The notes under the pieces were generated by a model. The model made no database searches and was not told the origin of the DNA. It saw only the letters and a list, made by a program, of their open reading frames with translations. Below are positions 47,261 through 60,469 of a stretch of DNA of 64,000 nt, piece after piece. The number at the start of each line of letters is the position of its first letter. The first letter of the stretch is position 1. The position numbers were made by a program, and so were the translations under genes. The stretch is from contig NC_133024.1 of assembly GCF_048771995.1 (NCBI RefSeq), positions 41,764,001 through 41,828,000 on the forward strand, given 5' to 3'. The stretch comes from Taeniopygia guttata (taxonomy: Eukaryota; Chordata; Aves; Passeriformes; Estrildidae).

Positions 47261-50200
47261 GAAGCAATGTTTCATCACAAATGCAAGACAGACAGCTGGA
47301 TATGAAAAAGCCAACAGAGCTGCTAAGACAGACAGGTGCAAGTTCTGCTCTGCCTATTCAGCACTCCATAGGGAACCACTGTACTGAATGGAGGATGGAT
47401 TGTGCTTACTGTTGTAAAAGATGTGTTTCTGAGGTCTCTCCTAACAGCAATTTGCTCATTCTTATGGATTCATTCCCCTACAGATTTCACTGCTCCACTT
47501 CTCTGCGTGTTAACCAGGAATGCAAGTCTGTGTTTCAAAGGCAGAAAGCTCTAACTATTTCAAGAGCATCTTGTCAGCTAGGAGACATGGCTCCAAGGAC
47601 ATCAGGATAAAAAGTCATCTGAGGGAAACATAATCTTGTCAAAATCTTGTGTGGAAATATTGAAAATATAAAAGTTTCATAGAGAAAAATATATATGCAA
47701 TATGCATGCAACTTCTGATAAACAGTCACCTAACCTGTAAGGGTTTTTTTTTTCCACAGCAGGACACTAATGATTCTGCTATCATTAACAGTTTTATTTT
47801 GCTCAGTTTCTGGCTCAACAGGACCATTTAATTCTTCTGAAACATTATCACTGACCTTATCAAAAAGCAAAAGGGTATGATTTTTCTTCTGGTAGAAAAC
47901 TAGACCATTGGGTCATTTCAGCATTATATAAACATGCCTGTGATTGATACAAAATAACCCCCTGTGCTGTGTGCGTAACCTGCAAGCTACAGCTGAAGAA
48001 CAGTCAGTTTGATATCCTGCTTTTAATTTCCTGTGGTAAGTCATTTCATTACTCCCCAGCTATACTTGACATACATAACATAATTCTGCTTACAATTTCA
48101 ACTATTAACACTATGTTAAAGAATACTAGCAGACTATAAACATATTTGGAACAAAAACTGAAGCTTTATGACTTACATAAGCTCTACAATTTTTAATCTC
48201 AGATCATAATGATTATTTCAGCATTTACTGTGCTTGCTGAAGGTAATTTTAGGGTAGCTGATCTCTGCTGAAAGGGTATGTCCTTTAAATAAGAAAGGAT
48301 AGATTAATGTCAGAAAAATATTATTGATTTAATGTGTTGAATACTTTTATGTATCCTGGTAGATATAATCTCATTTTTACAAGCATTTTAAAAGCTTGTC
48401 TGGTTTCTGTGTTGTAATGCACAAGCTTGTCTCCCACTGGAATGGAGGATTTGTTACAGACTACTGACCTGAAACTTAATTCACAGAAGGAAGGAGGAGA
48501 GCATGCTAGATGAATCCTATACTTCCTTAAGTATATATTTCCACATTCAGCTGCATCTTCATTTTCTGTCCTGCATTCTGAGAAGGAAGGAAAAAAAAAA
48601 AAAAAAAAGCAATAATATTCTAGTGATATATCTTTGGTACATCCAGGGCATAATATCAATAGCGTAATGTAGCCAGGTCATTTTGCTTTCTACATTCCAG
48701 CACAGTGAAGGCCCTAAGGCACGTCTTGACCTTTTCCACTGTTGACTACACAAAGGCTTCCAGTTTTGATTTGCCAATTGCTAATCTTAGTTGACTAAAA
48801 CCACAGCCAAATTCTCCTGAGAAACAGTTAGATTGCATCACTCATAGTTTATATGGCATTCACTTACTTCACTGTACTGCAGCTAAGCATTGCACCTGAT
48901 ATATTTTAAGGGATTTAAATGATGCTGTTTGGCAGTCATGTAACTTCATCAACTGTGACACAGCTGCTATGCACCTTTTTGACCTCTTGGTACTTTATAA
49001 TTTTTAATGTGTTTAGAGCTAGTCAACAGAAATGCAGCAATGTCATAATGCCATCTACAGGCCCTAAACAGTCCCAGTTTCTCTTGATGACCCTGCCTTC
49101 CATATTCCACCAGACAACTAAAAGAAAAGGCTGGTAGGAAAAGAAATCATAACAAACCTTGCAACTGAGTGTCAAATCATAAGTAATTCAAACAAATTTC
49201 TATACTATGATTATTAATAATGGGTTTTCTCACTATCCTAGTAATTTCTGCCAGGAACAATGCACAGATAGGTTTTTGTGTAGTATTTATGAACTCAAGC
49301 CATGGCCTCAGTTAAGAAATAAGACAGTGTAAAAATAAGTGAGCAGTCCTAAATGTTGCATTGAAGTTGCATTATTTTCAGTCCTTAAAATCACTGACAA
49401 GATGTTGGCCTACAGTGGTAGGTATTCTTATAATAATGTCCAGCCTTTCTGATATTGAACACCAGCCAGCAAACCTTCAAATACCCAAAGGCTGAAGGAT
49501 AGACATCACATATTCTCGAGAGATGAGGGAAGAAGAGAGTTCCAACTGTGGTTCACAAAAGGTGAGAACAGCTCCCAAGGGGTCCCACTGCTTCACCAGG
49601 ATATTGCCAGCCTTAACACAGCCTACTGATTTGCTCCCTCAAACTCAGAGGTTCAGATTACCCAGAAGTTCCCACACCAGCTCAGCTTCCCTGTTCATCA
49701 TGTTGCACAATCTCACATATGGCTTGAACTTCTGAAGGTCCTCATGCATCTTAAGACACATCCTTGCCTTCCTGTTAGGTTTGCCAGCAGATATTATTTT
49801 GTGCAACCACAGATAGTGTTAAAGTTGACTGGTGTTTGCCTCTGTTCTGTCAGCTTAAATGGGAAGCAAATGGAAAAAAACTCACCAAAACACATACACC
49901 AAACAAAAGAAAGAAAAAAACTATGGCTGAAAAACAGAAACCACAGCCCAAAGTGATGGGCAACCTAGCATGGGGTAACCCTGATTAAAAAGAGAAAACC
50001 TCTGCCCTTGCAAAAGTTGTTTTCTTCCATGTTTTGGAGGTAGAGAATCAGAAATAGAGAGAAAACTTCTGGCTCTGTCTACATTTCAGCTACTTGTATT
50101 TCCTTTCTTTGAGGATCTGCGAGCAGAGAATCCAACAACATTGCTAATGAAAAATATACAAAGAAATCCAAGACTTAAAACTCAAACAGCTCATTCAGAT

Positions 50201-51699
50201 TTTTAATCTAACATACTTTTCAGTGCCTTGCTTCTTCTCTCATTAGAATAATAAAAACCCATTACATATTCTCCTAGTGAGGAGATGTCCTTCTCAGTCT
50301 GTGGGTCTCTCCCAGCAGCTTTTGTTTGTCTCCTCAAATTTACTTTAGTGTTCCTAAGAGAGGCCAGGAGCCACTGAAATTACATGAGTGTTATATTTAT
50401 GGTATACATACATGTGACCACTTGTAGCAACCACTGAAAATGTTTCTTTCTTAGGTGAGTCCTAACACAGAAGGTGAAATGCCTCTTCTATTATTTGTAC
50501 AGAATCATCACATTTAATAGAGGTCTATGTACAAGTAGTAATTAACAATCACAATTGTTGACTCTCTTCTAATTCAAACCTGCAGATTACATGAAGAAAG
50601 TCGAGCTGCATCCATAAGGAGAGCAATGTTTCAAGCTTTTATGAGGCATCTTTTTTTTCAGTTAATATTTTCAATTCCAGGGTTTTCTGTGCAGTTTGAA
50701 CAAAAACACTCTTATTTAAAAATCATATTTTACACGCTTTCATTAAAAAATTAGAATAACGTTTCAGAAAAGTCAGACTAACATCTTGAGAATAGGCATC
50801 ACAGTAGATTTAATTTTGCATGCATTCTTACTGCAGCCCTTGTCAGGCAACAAAAAAAAATATGCTATCTGAAGGTCTTGTACATCACATTTGTTGCATG
50901 CAGCTATTATTTTACTTGGCTTTGATGTTTCACACAACTTTTAGAAGCAAAGAATCTGCTTTGACAACATGACATTTCCCATATGTCCCCTTAGTTGTAT
51001 GAATGAGAAAACCTCGGCTAACCCTAATTAGCATTGGCACTGTTGTTTGTAATCCTTGCACTGCTTTCTATACAACATTGTTTTAGTAACTTAGAGTTAT
51101 GAAAGGTTCTGCTTATTGTGCAGAGGACCGAGAGCACCATGCTGCTGAGGATACTTGACTTTAAATTGCTGGGGAGAGATGGTGGCTGAGTCTCACACCT
51201 TGGCTACCTGTCCACCTCGTAACTAGGTGGGGGTTATGGCAGGTAATGGTCTGGTTGTAGACAGATGGGGATTGCCTCCAGGTGAATTTCTCAATTTCTC
51301 ATGCTTTGCTTTATGGGCTGAAGGAGATTTTCAAAAAAACTGCTCAATCAACAGATGGAGGAGAAGAGACTTACCAGAACTGGTTCACATTTTGCCTCCA
51401 GTCACAGAAGCTTCTTTTCTGTTTTGGCTTAAAAGTCAGTGACTAAAAGGAACTTAATTTCCTACAGATCAAATGCAGTTAGTCCTAGCTTTTGTAAGTA
51501 TTACCTCTTCCCACTGAAGGGGCAAATATCTAAACTCTGCATATAATCTCGCATCTCAGAGAGCATATCTACATATTGTGTGACAATAATATGCTTCAGA
51601 GCCAGCCACGAGAGAGTGTTGCACAGAGTGCTGCTTGTCATCTCAGGTGCCTTCAGCTCCCTGAGATTTCAGGGGCTGGCATGATGTCAGAATGCAGCT
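47261..51699. other. AT-rich unique sequence, no gene seen
   Basis: Frames to 119 codons lack recognised motifs. An A18 run lies at 48591-48608. The block 49506-49740 is slightly GC-richer but unassigned. Confidence 0.5.
48591..48608. repeat. A18 homopolymer
   Basis: Eighteen A residues directly after 'gaaggaagg'. No retrotransposed gene is recognisable beside it. Confidence 0.9.
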
Positions 51700-51870
51700 C
51701 CCTGCTTTGGTTACTGGCGGAACAACACACCAGAGGGTTGTGCTGCCTCCCAGAGGGACCTGGTAAGGCTGGAGAAAAGAGCAGACAGAACCTCATGATA
51801 TTTAACAAGGGGAAGTGCAAAGTCTTGCACATGAGCAGGAAGAACCCCAGACACCAACATAGCTGGGGGT
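51700..51870 (+). mobile_element. CR1 LINE fragment, ORF2 C-terminal part
   Basis: The plus-strand frame ending at 51872 carries [20 protein letters not shown], followed by NPRHQ, the CR1 ORF2 tail, preceded by 'acacaccagagggttgtgctgcc'-type CR1 sequence. It lacks both the upstream reverse transcriptase core and the 3' UTR. It stops abruptly at 51870, where an oppositely oriented CR1 piece begins. Confidence 0.88.
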
Positions 51871-52135
51871 AGGATGCCATTTTCCTTCTTTACCGCAAGG
51901 GCACATTGCTGGATCGTGTTCAACTTGACCACCATGTCCCCCGGGTCTTTCACTGCAGAGCTGATTTCTAGCCCACTGCCCCTAGCCTGTCCTGGAGCCA
52001 GGGCTTATTCCTCCCTAATGGCAGGGCTTGTCATCTCCCTGTATTGAATTTCATGGTGCTTCAGCCCACCCATTTATCCAGCTTCTTCATGTCCCTTTGA
52101 ATGGCAGCACACCCATCTGGTGCATTAGCCAGACA
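51871..52135 (-). mobile_element. CR1 LINE fragment, ORF2 C-terminal part, inverted
   Basis: The minus-strand frame crossing the junction reads DPGDMVVKLNTIQQCALAVK and then KENGIL, matching the CR1 'DLGVLVDNKL..QCALVAKKANGIL' block. Plus-strand landmarks are 'ttcactgcagagctgatttc', 'ggcttattcctccctaatgg' and 'ttgaatggcagcaca'. It covers the same CR1 interval as the adjacent plus-strand piece and extends further towards the CR1 3' side. The two form a tail-to-tail inverted pair. Confidence 0.88.
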
Positions 52136-55100
52136 CATTTCTTTCTGATAATGCTTCATTTTTTTACTTTCCAGCTTATTTTCATTATGGTTTTTGGAAA
52201 AAAAAAAGTAATCAGTCTCTCCTGCTTTAAGCGTTTTGAAATCAAGTTACAACTTCCATGTTCTGGCATACACTTTCTTTTTTATTTTTTTAAACCATGG
52301 ATAAGATATGCACTGCTTCCAAATATGTTAAGGTTTGAAATTCTCCAAGATGCTGGACAAATACTGAGTAACTAAGCCTATTATTGCACATGTGGGTTCA
52401 AGCCAAGTGCTTTATCAATAGAATTCAGACCTGTTTCAGTATTACAAAAACAAACCCACAAAATACATGGAGAAAAAGATAAAATGAGAACAGCAACAGA
52501 AAGAGCTCTTGCTGTGATTTTTTTTTCCCCTCTCTTGTCTTTATGCTTTAAATTTAACTTTATAAATAGCAAAATGACTGAACTGCTAAAAGAAAAATAA
52601 TTTAACAATGATAAATAAAGGTCAAAAATTTAGGCAAAATCATTTCTTGATGGGATTGGTAACTCTTATCTCATTAACATCCAATGCTTTGTTCCTCTTT
52701 ATCCACTTTTTGACTACAGGTTCACACATCCCTCCTCAGCTGAACATAACTTTCTTTACTTTCTTTTATTATATATTACCTTTCTAATGATTCTATTAGC
52801 ATCTTAAGTAATATCTTTACCTTTATCTATAAAGAATGCAGGCAGAGCAAGGTCAGTATTATAAATTTCTTCTTCCTTTCCCTGGATGTAAAGCTTGTTC
52901 AGCAAAAATCCCTCTCTTCACCCCATATTTGCACACAAAAATATTTAACAGACCATTAGTTTCATAACATTAATTTCTAATTCATGATACAATATTTTTA
53001 TTAGAACAGGAGATTTGGAATATATCCTGTGGACGTTACTTTTTCAGTCAATTGGTCATTTGGTCAGCAATTCATTCTTTTGTAGATTCTTCTTTCCCTG
53101 TGTAGAAAAAATGCACTTCTTACTACTATATTTAGATACACCGGCAAAATAACCACAGTGACTGCAAAAAGGTTTTAAAGGCCTTTTGTAACCATCTATT
53201 TCTAAAATAAAAATATATAACAAATTAATATCTCAAATCAAGGCTGATAAACAGCCTTTGGTTTATTACTCCTTATTCACTAAGAGTAGTTCAGCAAGGC
53301 ATCTCTGCTGCTAGGGTCCATACATGTATTTAATGAGATCTCCACAATCCTTCTGGCTGCGTCATTATTTTGACCAATTAGTGAATCAATTAATCCCCTC
53401 CAATTAATATTCACTGAAACTTCCTCTAGAGTCTCTTTCAAATTACTGTTTGACACTTCTATTTTCTCTTTTTTTTCAAAGTTATCTTTCATTCAGGATC
53501 GGTTAAGAAAATATTTCTATATGCTGTGTATAAATTATATATTCAGAGTATCTGAGGGAGTTTTAGGTCTGAATGCCCTTCAGCCAACTTGAACTTAGTT
53601 GGTGAAGGCCTGAAATTTTAGTCATGCTCTCTAGCTCTAGATATAAAAGTAGCCTCCTTCAAGTAGTAATTATTTGGTTTTTTCCATTTTCTATGTCCCT
53701 AAAAAAGGTTTGACTAGCATAAAGCAACTGTGTTCTATTTAAAGGAAATAGAAGCCAACATATTTACAATCAGAAATATGTCCTTCTGAACAAGCAGTCA
53801 TTGTGGAGTCACATTCTTCTACCACTTTTGCTTTTATATCCTTGCTAAAAATTCAAGACATGGTCCCATCCCACTATAACAGAGTTTGACATTTATTGCA
53901 CTGTATGGGGAAAAAAATGAGTCTGAAATTAAATATTCTTTGTTTCTGAAAACAGACAAAAACATAAGGGTTGGCATTTTAAAAGGTTTATGCTTCCCAG
54001 ATGGAGTTAAGTTCCTTACATATGTTGTATTCTGGTAACAATGTGTCCTACTATTTGTTTTCCTCCAAGTTTCCAATACACTTTTATTCCATCCAGAACA
54101 ATGCTTCCATTATTCTGTTTAGGCTTCCAGCTTGCATCCAGAAAGTTGTGTATTAACCCTTGAATTTCTTTCTAACCCTATTTGTATATGGAACTTAATT
54201 TATTCCATCTATTGAACATTGCTTTGTAGGAATGTCTTTATCTGTCCTATTTTTTCTTTCAGGACTGTAGAATTTTAGTGATTTTATGCACAGTGGATGT
54301 GTTCTAGGAAACTCTATGTTATTTTGCACCTGTTTGCTGCCCTCTTTCTTGAAAGGTCCCTCTTGACCTTGACTTAGCAGCAACTTTATCTTCTTCCAGC
54401 AAAGCCACAAAGGCAGTCTCTGGAGAAGATTCTTACAAATTGGATTCTCAGTCCCTCTTGCCGCACATGAGCACATCACATGCAATTAAAAAATATTTAA
54501 AAATACAAAAATTGTAATGTACATATGGTACATATGTTGAATGCCTTGTCACCAGGTATTACTCCTGCTAAGAGTATACCTGTGCTCTGGAAGTGTTCAG
54601 ACAAATTCATGAAATATTAACCTTTTGAAGTTTCCTGTACACATGGAAAACATGTCCAGCTCAGGGATTCCCTGAATTACAAATATCTGGGGCTAGTATT
54701 ATACATATTATGCTGGTGATAGTGTAATAGGAAGTAAACCTTTTTACAAGTAGGAGAACTTTTTCTAAATGTGACAGAGTGCTTTATTTCCCACTTCTAA
54801 CCTAGGAGACCAATGTGTATCACTCTCAGCATTTCATAGGTAACTCCTGAAGCAGGGAAACAAGGAATGTCAGGGAGAATGAGCAAAAGGAATGAAGCTC
54901 TGTGGTTCAGTGGTGGTTGTGTGAGAAGAAAGGCACTCAAATTTGTAGAATCAATGGTAACCCTTTCCCTTAGTGGATATCTTTTTCCACCAATACACAG
55001 GGTGAGGGATCCTCGACTTCTCTTCCCCTGTACTCACAATTCTTCAACTCCTTTGCACATCTTATACAGTAAAGGCTCAGGAAGAAACAGTGTCTGTGGA

Positions 55101-55340
55101 TTAGTAGCTGTAACACCATACTTAAGGAAAAAAGAAAATAAAAAACTGCTGTTGAGGTTTATATCTTGTCAGATGCATGAAGTCATTCATTCTGTCTGGA
55201 GGCAGACCTCAGCTATATTTAATTCAAGATATTGCCCTCCAGTGTGGTCCAGAGAAGAGAGATAAGTCTGATCATAGGATTCAGAATACGGTCTATGTAC
55301 AGCATGAACAAACAGAATCAGTCTAAAGAAAAAATAACCT
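52136..55340. other. AT-rich unique sequence, no gene seen
   Basis: Frames at 52028-52375, 53280-53492 (minus), 54195-54485 (minus) and 54867-55265 (plus, 132 codons) show no recognised domain. No other repeat is assignable. Confidence 0.5.
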
Positions 55341-55484
55341 TTAACCATGACCACCATGACCCCTAGGTTCTTCACTGAAGAGCTGATTTCTAGCCAGCTG
55401 CCCCTAGCCTGTCCTGGAACCTGGGCTTATTCCTCCCTAAGGGCAGGACTTGACTTCTCCTTGTATTGAACTTCATGGTGCTTA
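55341..55484 (-). mobile_element. CR1 LINE fragment, ORF2 C-terminal part
   Basis: It is the same CR1 interval and strand as 51930-52070, and clearly similar by eye: 'ttcactgaagagctgatttc', 'gcccctagcctgtcctgga' and 'ggcttattcctccctaag' recur. Both probably belong to one CR1 subfamily. It is short and truncated on both sides. Confidence 0.85.
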
Positions 55485-55678
55485 AACTACATAAATGGTT
55501 GGCACAAAGAGGAACAAATGTTTTTTCTATAATCACAAGAGACAAGACGTGAAAAAGTAAATTTATATTGCCATGAAGCACTTTTTAGTTAGGAAGTAAG
55601 AAATCACTTTTAAGTCTAAATGCAGTTAAATGGTTGAATAATTACATAGGAAGGATAAGGAAGATCCATCAGAATCTT
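55485..55678. other. Short unassigned stretch
   Basis: Nothing is recognised between the CR1 scrap and the duplicated 76-mer. Confidence 0.5.
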
Positions 55679-55754
55679 TTGGCTTAACATGATTAAAGTT
55701 TACTTTACTTCATGTCTAGCAGCCATGATGCCAAAACCAATGGTATTCAGACAA
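55679..55754 (+). repeat. 76-bp exact dispersed duplication, copy A
   Basis: The sequence from 'ttggcttaacatgattaaag' to 'ggtattcagacaa' is identical, base for base by eye, to 57597-57672, in the same orientation. Flanks diverge immediately on both sides (t versus g before; c versus a after). It does not look like CR1 or LTR sequence. Confidence 0.95.
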
Positions 55755-57596
55755 CATTTAATACAACCATGTCAGAAATAACAGTCTTTGTAATAAAATA
55801 CTTTAAGTGACCTCTTAAGACCTATTTGTAACCTTTTTTTTTTTATTTTTATGGTTCTACTATATGCTGAAGACAGTAAAGCATTCAGGTACAATGATAG
55901 GAATGTTATGTAAAATAGATAAGCAGAGTCTGCTTTTGAGAGTATCACAACTGTCTCACAAGTATATCACAATCATTCCACTAAAACACCTATGTATTGG
56001 AAACCAGTGGTTTGAATGAAAACAACCAATGCACAGGATTAATCTTTGGCTACTCATATTCTGAATGTTTAAAAAAGGATAAATTATTCTGTCATTTATC
56101 TTAAATGTCACAGGAATGCAGTATATGGACTTAAAGACAAAGTTTGGATGATATTATACTGATATTTTATTTTATAATGTGTCCACATTTTGTAGTTGAA
56201 CCAAGACTTCATCATGCCAGTAGTCCAACACATGCAACAGAAGCTCAGATCCTTATCAGTTCATATTAAAGTGTAAGTATCATCATCACCATCATCACCA
56301 ATGAGTTTTCTCTTTAAATTGCAGCAAAGTCTGACAGAAATTACCATGCCTAAAAATTATTTTCATATTTCACTCCTTTTTTTTCCTCCAACATTTGTTT
56401 TTGTGTTACTAAAATTGGTTCCTTAGTTACTGCAACACCATCCTACATTATCTTTTGTGGTAAAATTACTTTACAGTTTTTGCCATGAAGGAGATGTGCC
56501 TAGGCTTGAAGACCACTGCTTCCAGAAAGCAATAAACTAATAAACTTATGTATTGATTTTTCAATATGTCCAAATTTGAAAATTTTAACTGTGTGTAGTC
56601 CAGGTTTTTTCCTTTGTATGTTTCCTTTTTCTGATAAGGCTCTTCCCATAACTACAGCCATGTAAGTTAAAAATTATCATTAAAATAAGAGTACAGATGA
56701 AATAGAAAGAGTACTATTAAAACTAAAATATATGCTTTGGTCCAGGGAAATGCTAACATTTATGATTTTATCGTATATGCTACTGGAGCTCTATTGACTT
56801 ACAAAGCAAGTAATTATGCATAAATAAACTTTAAAATTTGCTGCTGTTCCATGTAGCAACAATTGCAACAGAAGCTTTTAAAATATCTATACTGTATGTA
56901 CCTGAATTATTTGTATCTCTGTGCGTTTATGCAACAAAGAGAGACAAAGAACAAAACGGGGATCTTAATTTTGCTCAACATAAAGATGCTGAGCAAACCA
57001 GTGCAAGAGGTAGACAGTTTTGACTATGTCAAGGAGAGGAACCAAGTTCTACTTGAACTTACACATTTGCTCATTCTAGAAGTAAAACACTTGTCTTTTA
57101 TGTAGAGGGAAAATAAACTTCTTTGGTAGCTATTCAGTTGTCTTTTAAAAATATTCATTCTTCTTTAAGAAAGAATGATGCTATGTGAGTACTATCAACA
57201 ACACAATATGGAACAGGAAGTAAATGTTTTTTCAGTATCATAGATAAAGAAAATATCTAAGAAGCCTAAATCTCCTCAGTAAGTGTTATGTATAAAAAGT
57301 TGCTTAGCACTAGGAAGTATTGAAGACATGGGAGTGAGTTTCAAATATACCATATCTTGTCAGCCTCCACTGTGCCTCCCACAGTCAATGGAAGGATACA
57401 TGCTGATCATTCTTAAGCAAATTTAGCAGCTGCATGACTTTATTCTCCAAAATTCTTACATTTTATAGGTGAAAATATTCTTTGGATCTGCCCCTCACTG
57501 GTATACTTTGTGATATTTTATTGTGTATGAGCATGATTATGGAGGCATTGGCCAGACTGCCTTGCTCTGTGCCCTCCACTACTTACAATCAACTTG
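55755..57596. other. AT-rich unique sequence between the two 76-bp copies
   Basis: It holds an ATC-type simple repeat and two overlapping short frames (56838-57105) with no recognised motif. Confidence 0.55.
56279..56302. repeat. (ATC)n-like simple repeat
   Basis: Alternating atc and acc units over 24 bp. Confidence 0.85.
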
Positions 57597-57672
57597 TTGG
57601 CTTAACATGATTAAAGTTTACTTTACTTCATGTCTAGCAGCCATGATGCCAAAACCAATGGTATTCAGACAA
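57597..57672 (+). repeat. 76-bp exact dispersed duplication, copy B
   Basis: Identical to 55679-55754, 1,918 bp downstream in direct orientation. It lies inside a 62-codon frame (57523-57711), which suggests nothing about function. Confidence 0.95.
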
Positions 57673-59512
57673 AAATACCTAAGCCCACACCATCTGCTGT
57701 CAGCTCTCTGAAGTGAGTTAGAGCTGTAATTGACTTGGGTATTATAGCAGATACATTCTTTGGCTTTTAAAATCACTCTGTTCTAGCTCTGTGCAAACCA
57801 GAAGCAAAGTCATTTACAAAAAGCCCTTATCACAAAAATCCACTGTGGGTATTTATTCCTGCTTGAACATATTTGCTGGGGCAGAAATTTTCAATTCCTC
57901 CTCATTCTGGAGGCAGTCATTCACTTCATTTCACTTGACTTTATCTTCCTGAGGTGTATGTCCTTGGCTCAGAACACAGGAGCACAGGCTGAGCTGTGTG
58001 CCTTCACACTTCATCCATCGAGCGATGACACTGTCTGGTCCTGTTCCACCCCACCTTATTGCTAATGTGCAGGCACAGGCACAGCTTTCCACTTCAAGCT
58101 GATAATAAGGTGTATTCACAATTAACATGGCAGCAAGTTCATGTGTTAAGTGTAGGAAAACACCTTGTGATCTTCTCGGAGTGCAAGCAGCTTGGGCATG
58201 TATCTGTCAGCCTAATGTTAGAGGGGTCAGCTATAGATCTATGTACTTGTATCTCATTATACTTCTTGAGAATTAAACTTATTTGAGAAATGTACACCTA
58301 CTGTGGTAATCAAAAGGAGGTGTTTATCTCTCCCTCTTTCTTGTGTGTGATACGGTATTGTCTGTAATTTTATATTCTCAAGAAAGTGGAGCAAATATAC
58401 ATCAGTTATTTTCTTTAATAGAAGAGGAATTTAAACCCAGGAGTGATTTTCCATCTCTAAGTGCATTAGTATAGTTCCTGTTTGGAACCTCAATGAGAGG
58501 TTGTTGTCTCTTATTTCAAGGGCAGTATGTTAGAAGGATTCTGGGCTTTTATTGATTGTTGTTGTCACAATTAGCCACCGTAATTGAATTAAGTGGGACC
58601 ATGTCTTGTTAGGACTTATACATAGGAAAAATATAAGGACAAAACCCAACCAAAAAATCTCACAGTCAAAGGCTGCAAGAGGCTTTTGGATTTTTTTGAG
58701 CCGTTTGAGGGAAGGGAGGGAAGCAAAGGCAGAAAAGATGTTATTGCCATGTTGAGTTGCTGTCCTTGGACATTTGTGAAAAGTGCATTTCTGGGAGTGG
58801 ATTTGGATATGAGTGATTATGACTGATGTCTCAAGAGACTGCATCTATATTATGAAAAAGGTACATTTTAAATAATTTAATTTATATGGCTGGATCATTC
58901 AGTAACACAAACATAAAAAATAAAGTTAAACATTCAATCTCATGAAAATGTGCCCTCATAAGTCTTATGCATCTGTTTGAGTCTTTCACCAGGAGATTTC
59001 CAGTTATGTGAAAGCTGTGTGCATTTCTGGCCAAGTACCCTCCTGCTGACAGGGAGAGTTTGGAACTTTTAGAGTGTTATCATTAAGAATATTCTTGATA
59101 TGGACCTCAAAGCAAACTAGAGATTAATTCATTGGGATTATCCACTTTTTTCATAATTAGCAGTTTTTAAGACAGTGTATGACGAAGGGGTTCCATCACA
59201 ACTCCTGATATTTCATTATGAGGAGTTGAAGAAAATATAGTTACTGATCACAAGTACTAGCTTCAAAGATACACAGAGATTTTTTTCTGACTATTCATGT
59301 AAAATGTGCTTCTTTTCAAATTATTAGTAGTCTGATAGGTCCCATTATAATTGTCTGCCCTATTTTTTTTTTAGGTTGGTCTTTCTTTACGTATTGAAAG
59401 CACCTTTCAAGCATTTATAGCTTAAAGCACACTGAACTTCAATTACATTGACTCATGTGGCGAAATTTTTGTTTAAAATAGTGACATCCTTTTTATCATG
59501 GGGATATTCTGC

Positions 59513-59513
<1 letters not shown>
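57673..59513. other. AT-rich unique sequence, no gene seen
   Basis: Short frames only (up to 104 codons, 58530-58844 minus) with no recognised motif. Confidence 0.55.
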
Positions 59514-59580
<67 letters not shown>

Positions 59581-59615
59581 TCCTCCTTTCTTTCTTTCTT
59601 TCTTTCTTTCTTTCT
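59514..59615. repeat. (CTTT)n microsatellite, about 102 bp
   Basis: A near-perfect ctt-t tetranucleotide array is interrupted once by 'tcctcc' at about 59581-59586. It is translated in a plus frame as FLS repeats, which is not a gene. It is likely polymorphic in length. Confidence 0.97.
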
Positions 59616-60463
59616 CAAGAGCTGGGTGTCATAAACTTAAATAATGCACTTTATTCTAAAGGAATTTAAGTGAAAATGAACTGTTGACATGACTCTTGTT
59701 TACAGGAAGGTCTGACTGGTTGAATTTAAAGCTGTATTTTATTTACATGGTGAACAGCAGGTTCATCCACTAATTTTATATCTATAAAATAAATCAGGCA
59801 ATAATAAATACAGTAGGAAGTATTGTATGTATTGTAAATTTTTGCCTTAAATCTAGCAATGTAATCCATCTTTCCTTACCAAGAGAAGTTATAATGTAAA
59901 GAACCTAAATAGTTAATGTTTGAAACATATCCATTTGAACTCTCAGAAATCAGCCCAAAGCTCCTGCAGGAGTTTGAAGGAGCAATAAAATGCTATCTAC
60001 ATAGAGGATGTTTTTCCACATTTTCAGCCTTGGCAAATATTACAAGCAAAGCTAGCATATACATGTGGGAATGTGTGTGTTTGAAGACATGTAGGGTTTT
60101 GTGGGCTGATCTATTCCTCCAATTTTTAAGAAGCTGGTAAAAATAAGTGTAAAATGTCACAGAGAAAGTCAGTTTTATGACTTTCTATGATTCACTGCAA
60201 TATACACACTGCAAAATACAGTGGGCTGGCAGCTGAGCAAAGGAATAAATAAGGAATACTGTATTGCAGGTGTTATATCTGTATACTTAAACACATTAGA
60301 ATGATCCTTTCTTAATTTTCTTCTCTCTATTTTTTTTTTCCCTACTGGCTACCTAGCTGCTCTGAGAGAAGACAGGCAGCAATGTCATTCAAAGAAAATG
60401 AGTAAGCAAGTGCAGAAATGCCAACACTGTAAAAATCAGTAGTGGGCCAAGAAAACAAGCAGT
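59616..60463. other. AT-rich unique sequence, no gene seen
   Basis: A 74-codon plus frame (59916-60140) is unrecognised. Nothing else is assignable before the LTR. Confidence 0.5.
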
Positions 60464-60469
60464 GGAGAT
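60464..60469. repeat. Left target-site duplication (ggagat)
   Basis: This hexamer precedes the LTR and is repeated exactly after its end at 61050-61055. Confidence 0.75.

Noticed and set aside
51576..51872. 98-codon plus-strand frame as a host gene
   Set aside because: Its C-terminal half is the CR1 ORF2 tail; the remainder is unrelated flanking sequence.
59448..59669. 73-codon frame with FLS repeats
   Set aside because: It is a translation of the CTTT microsatellite.
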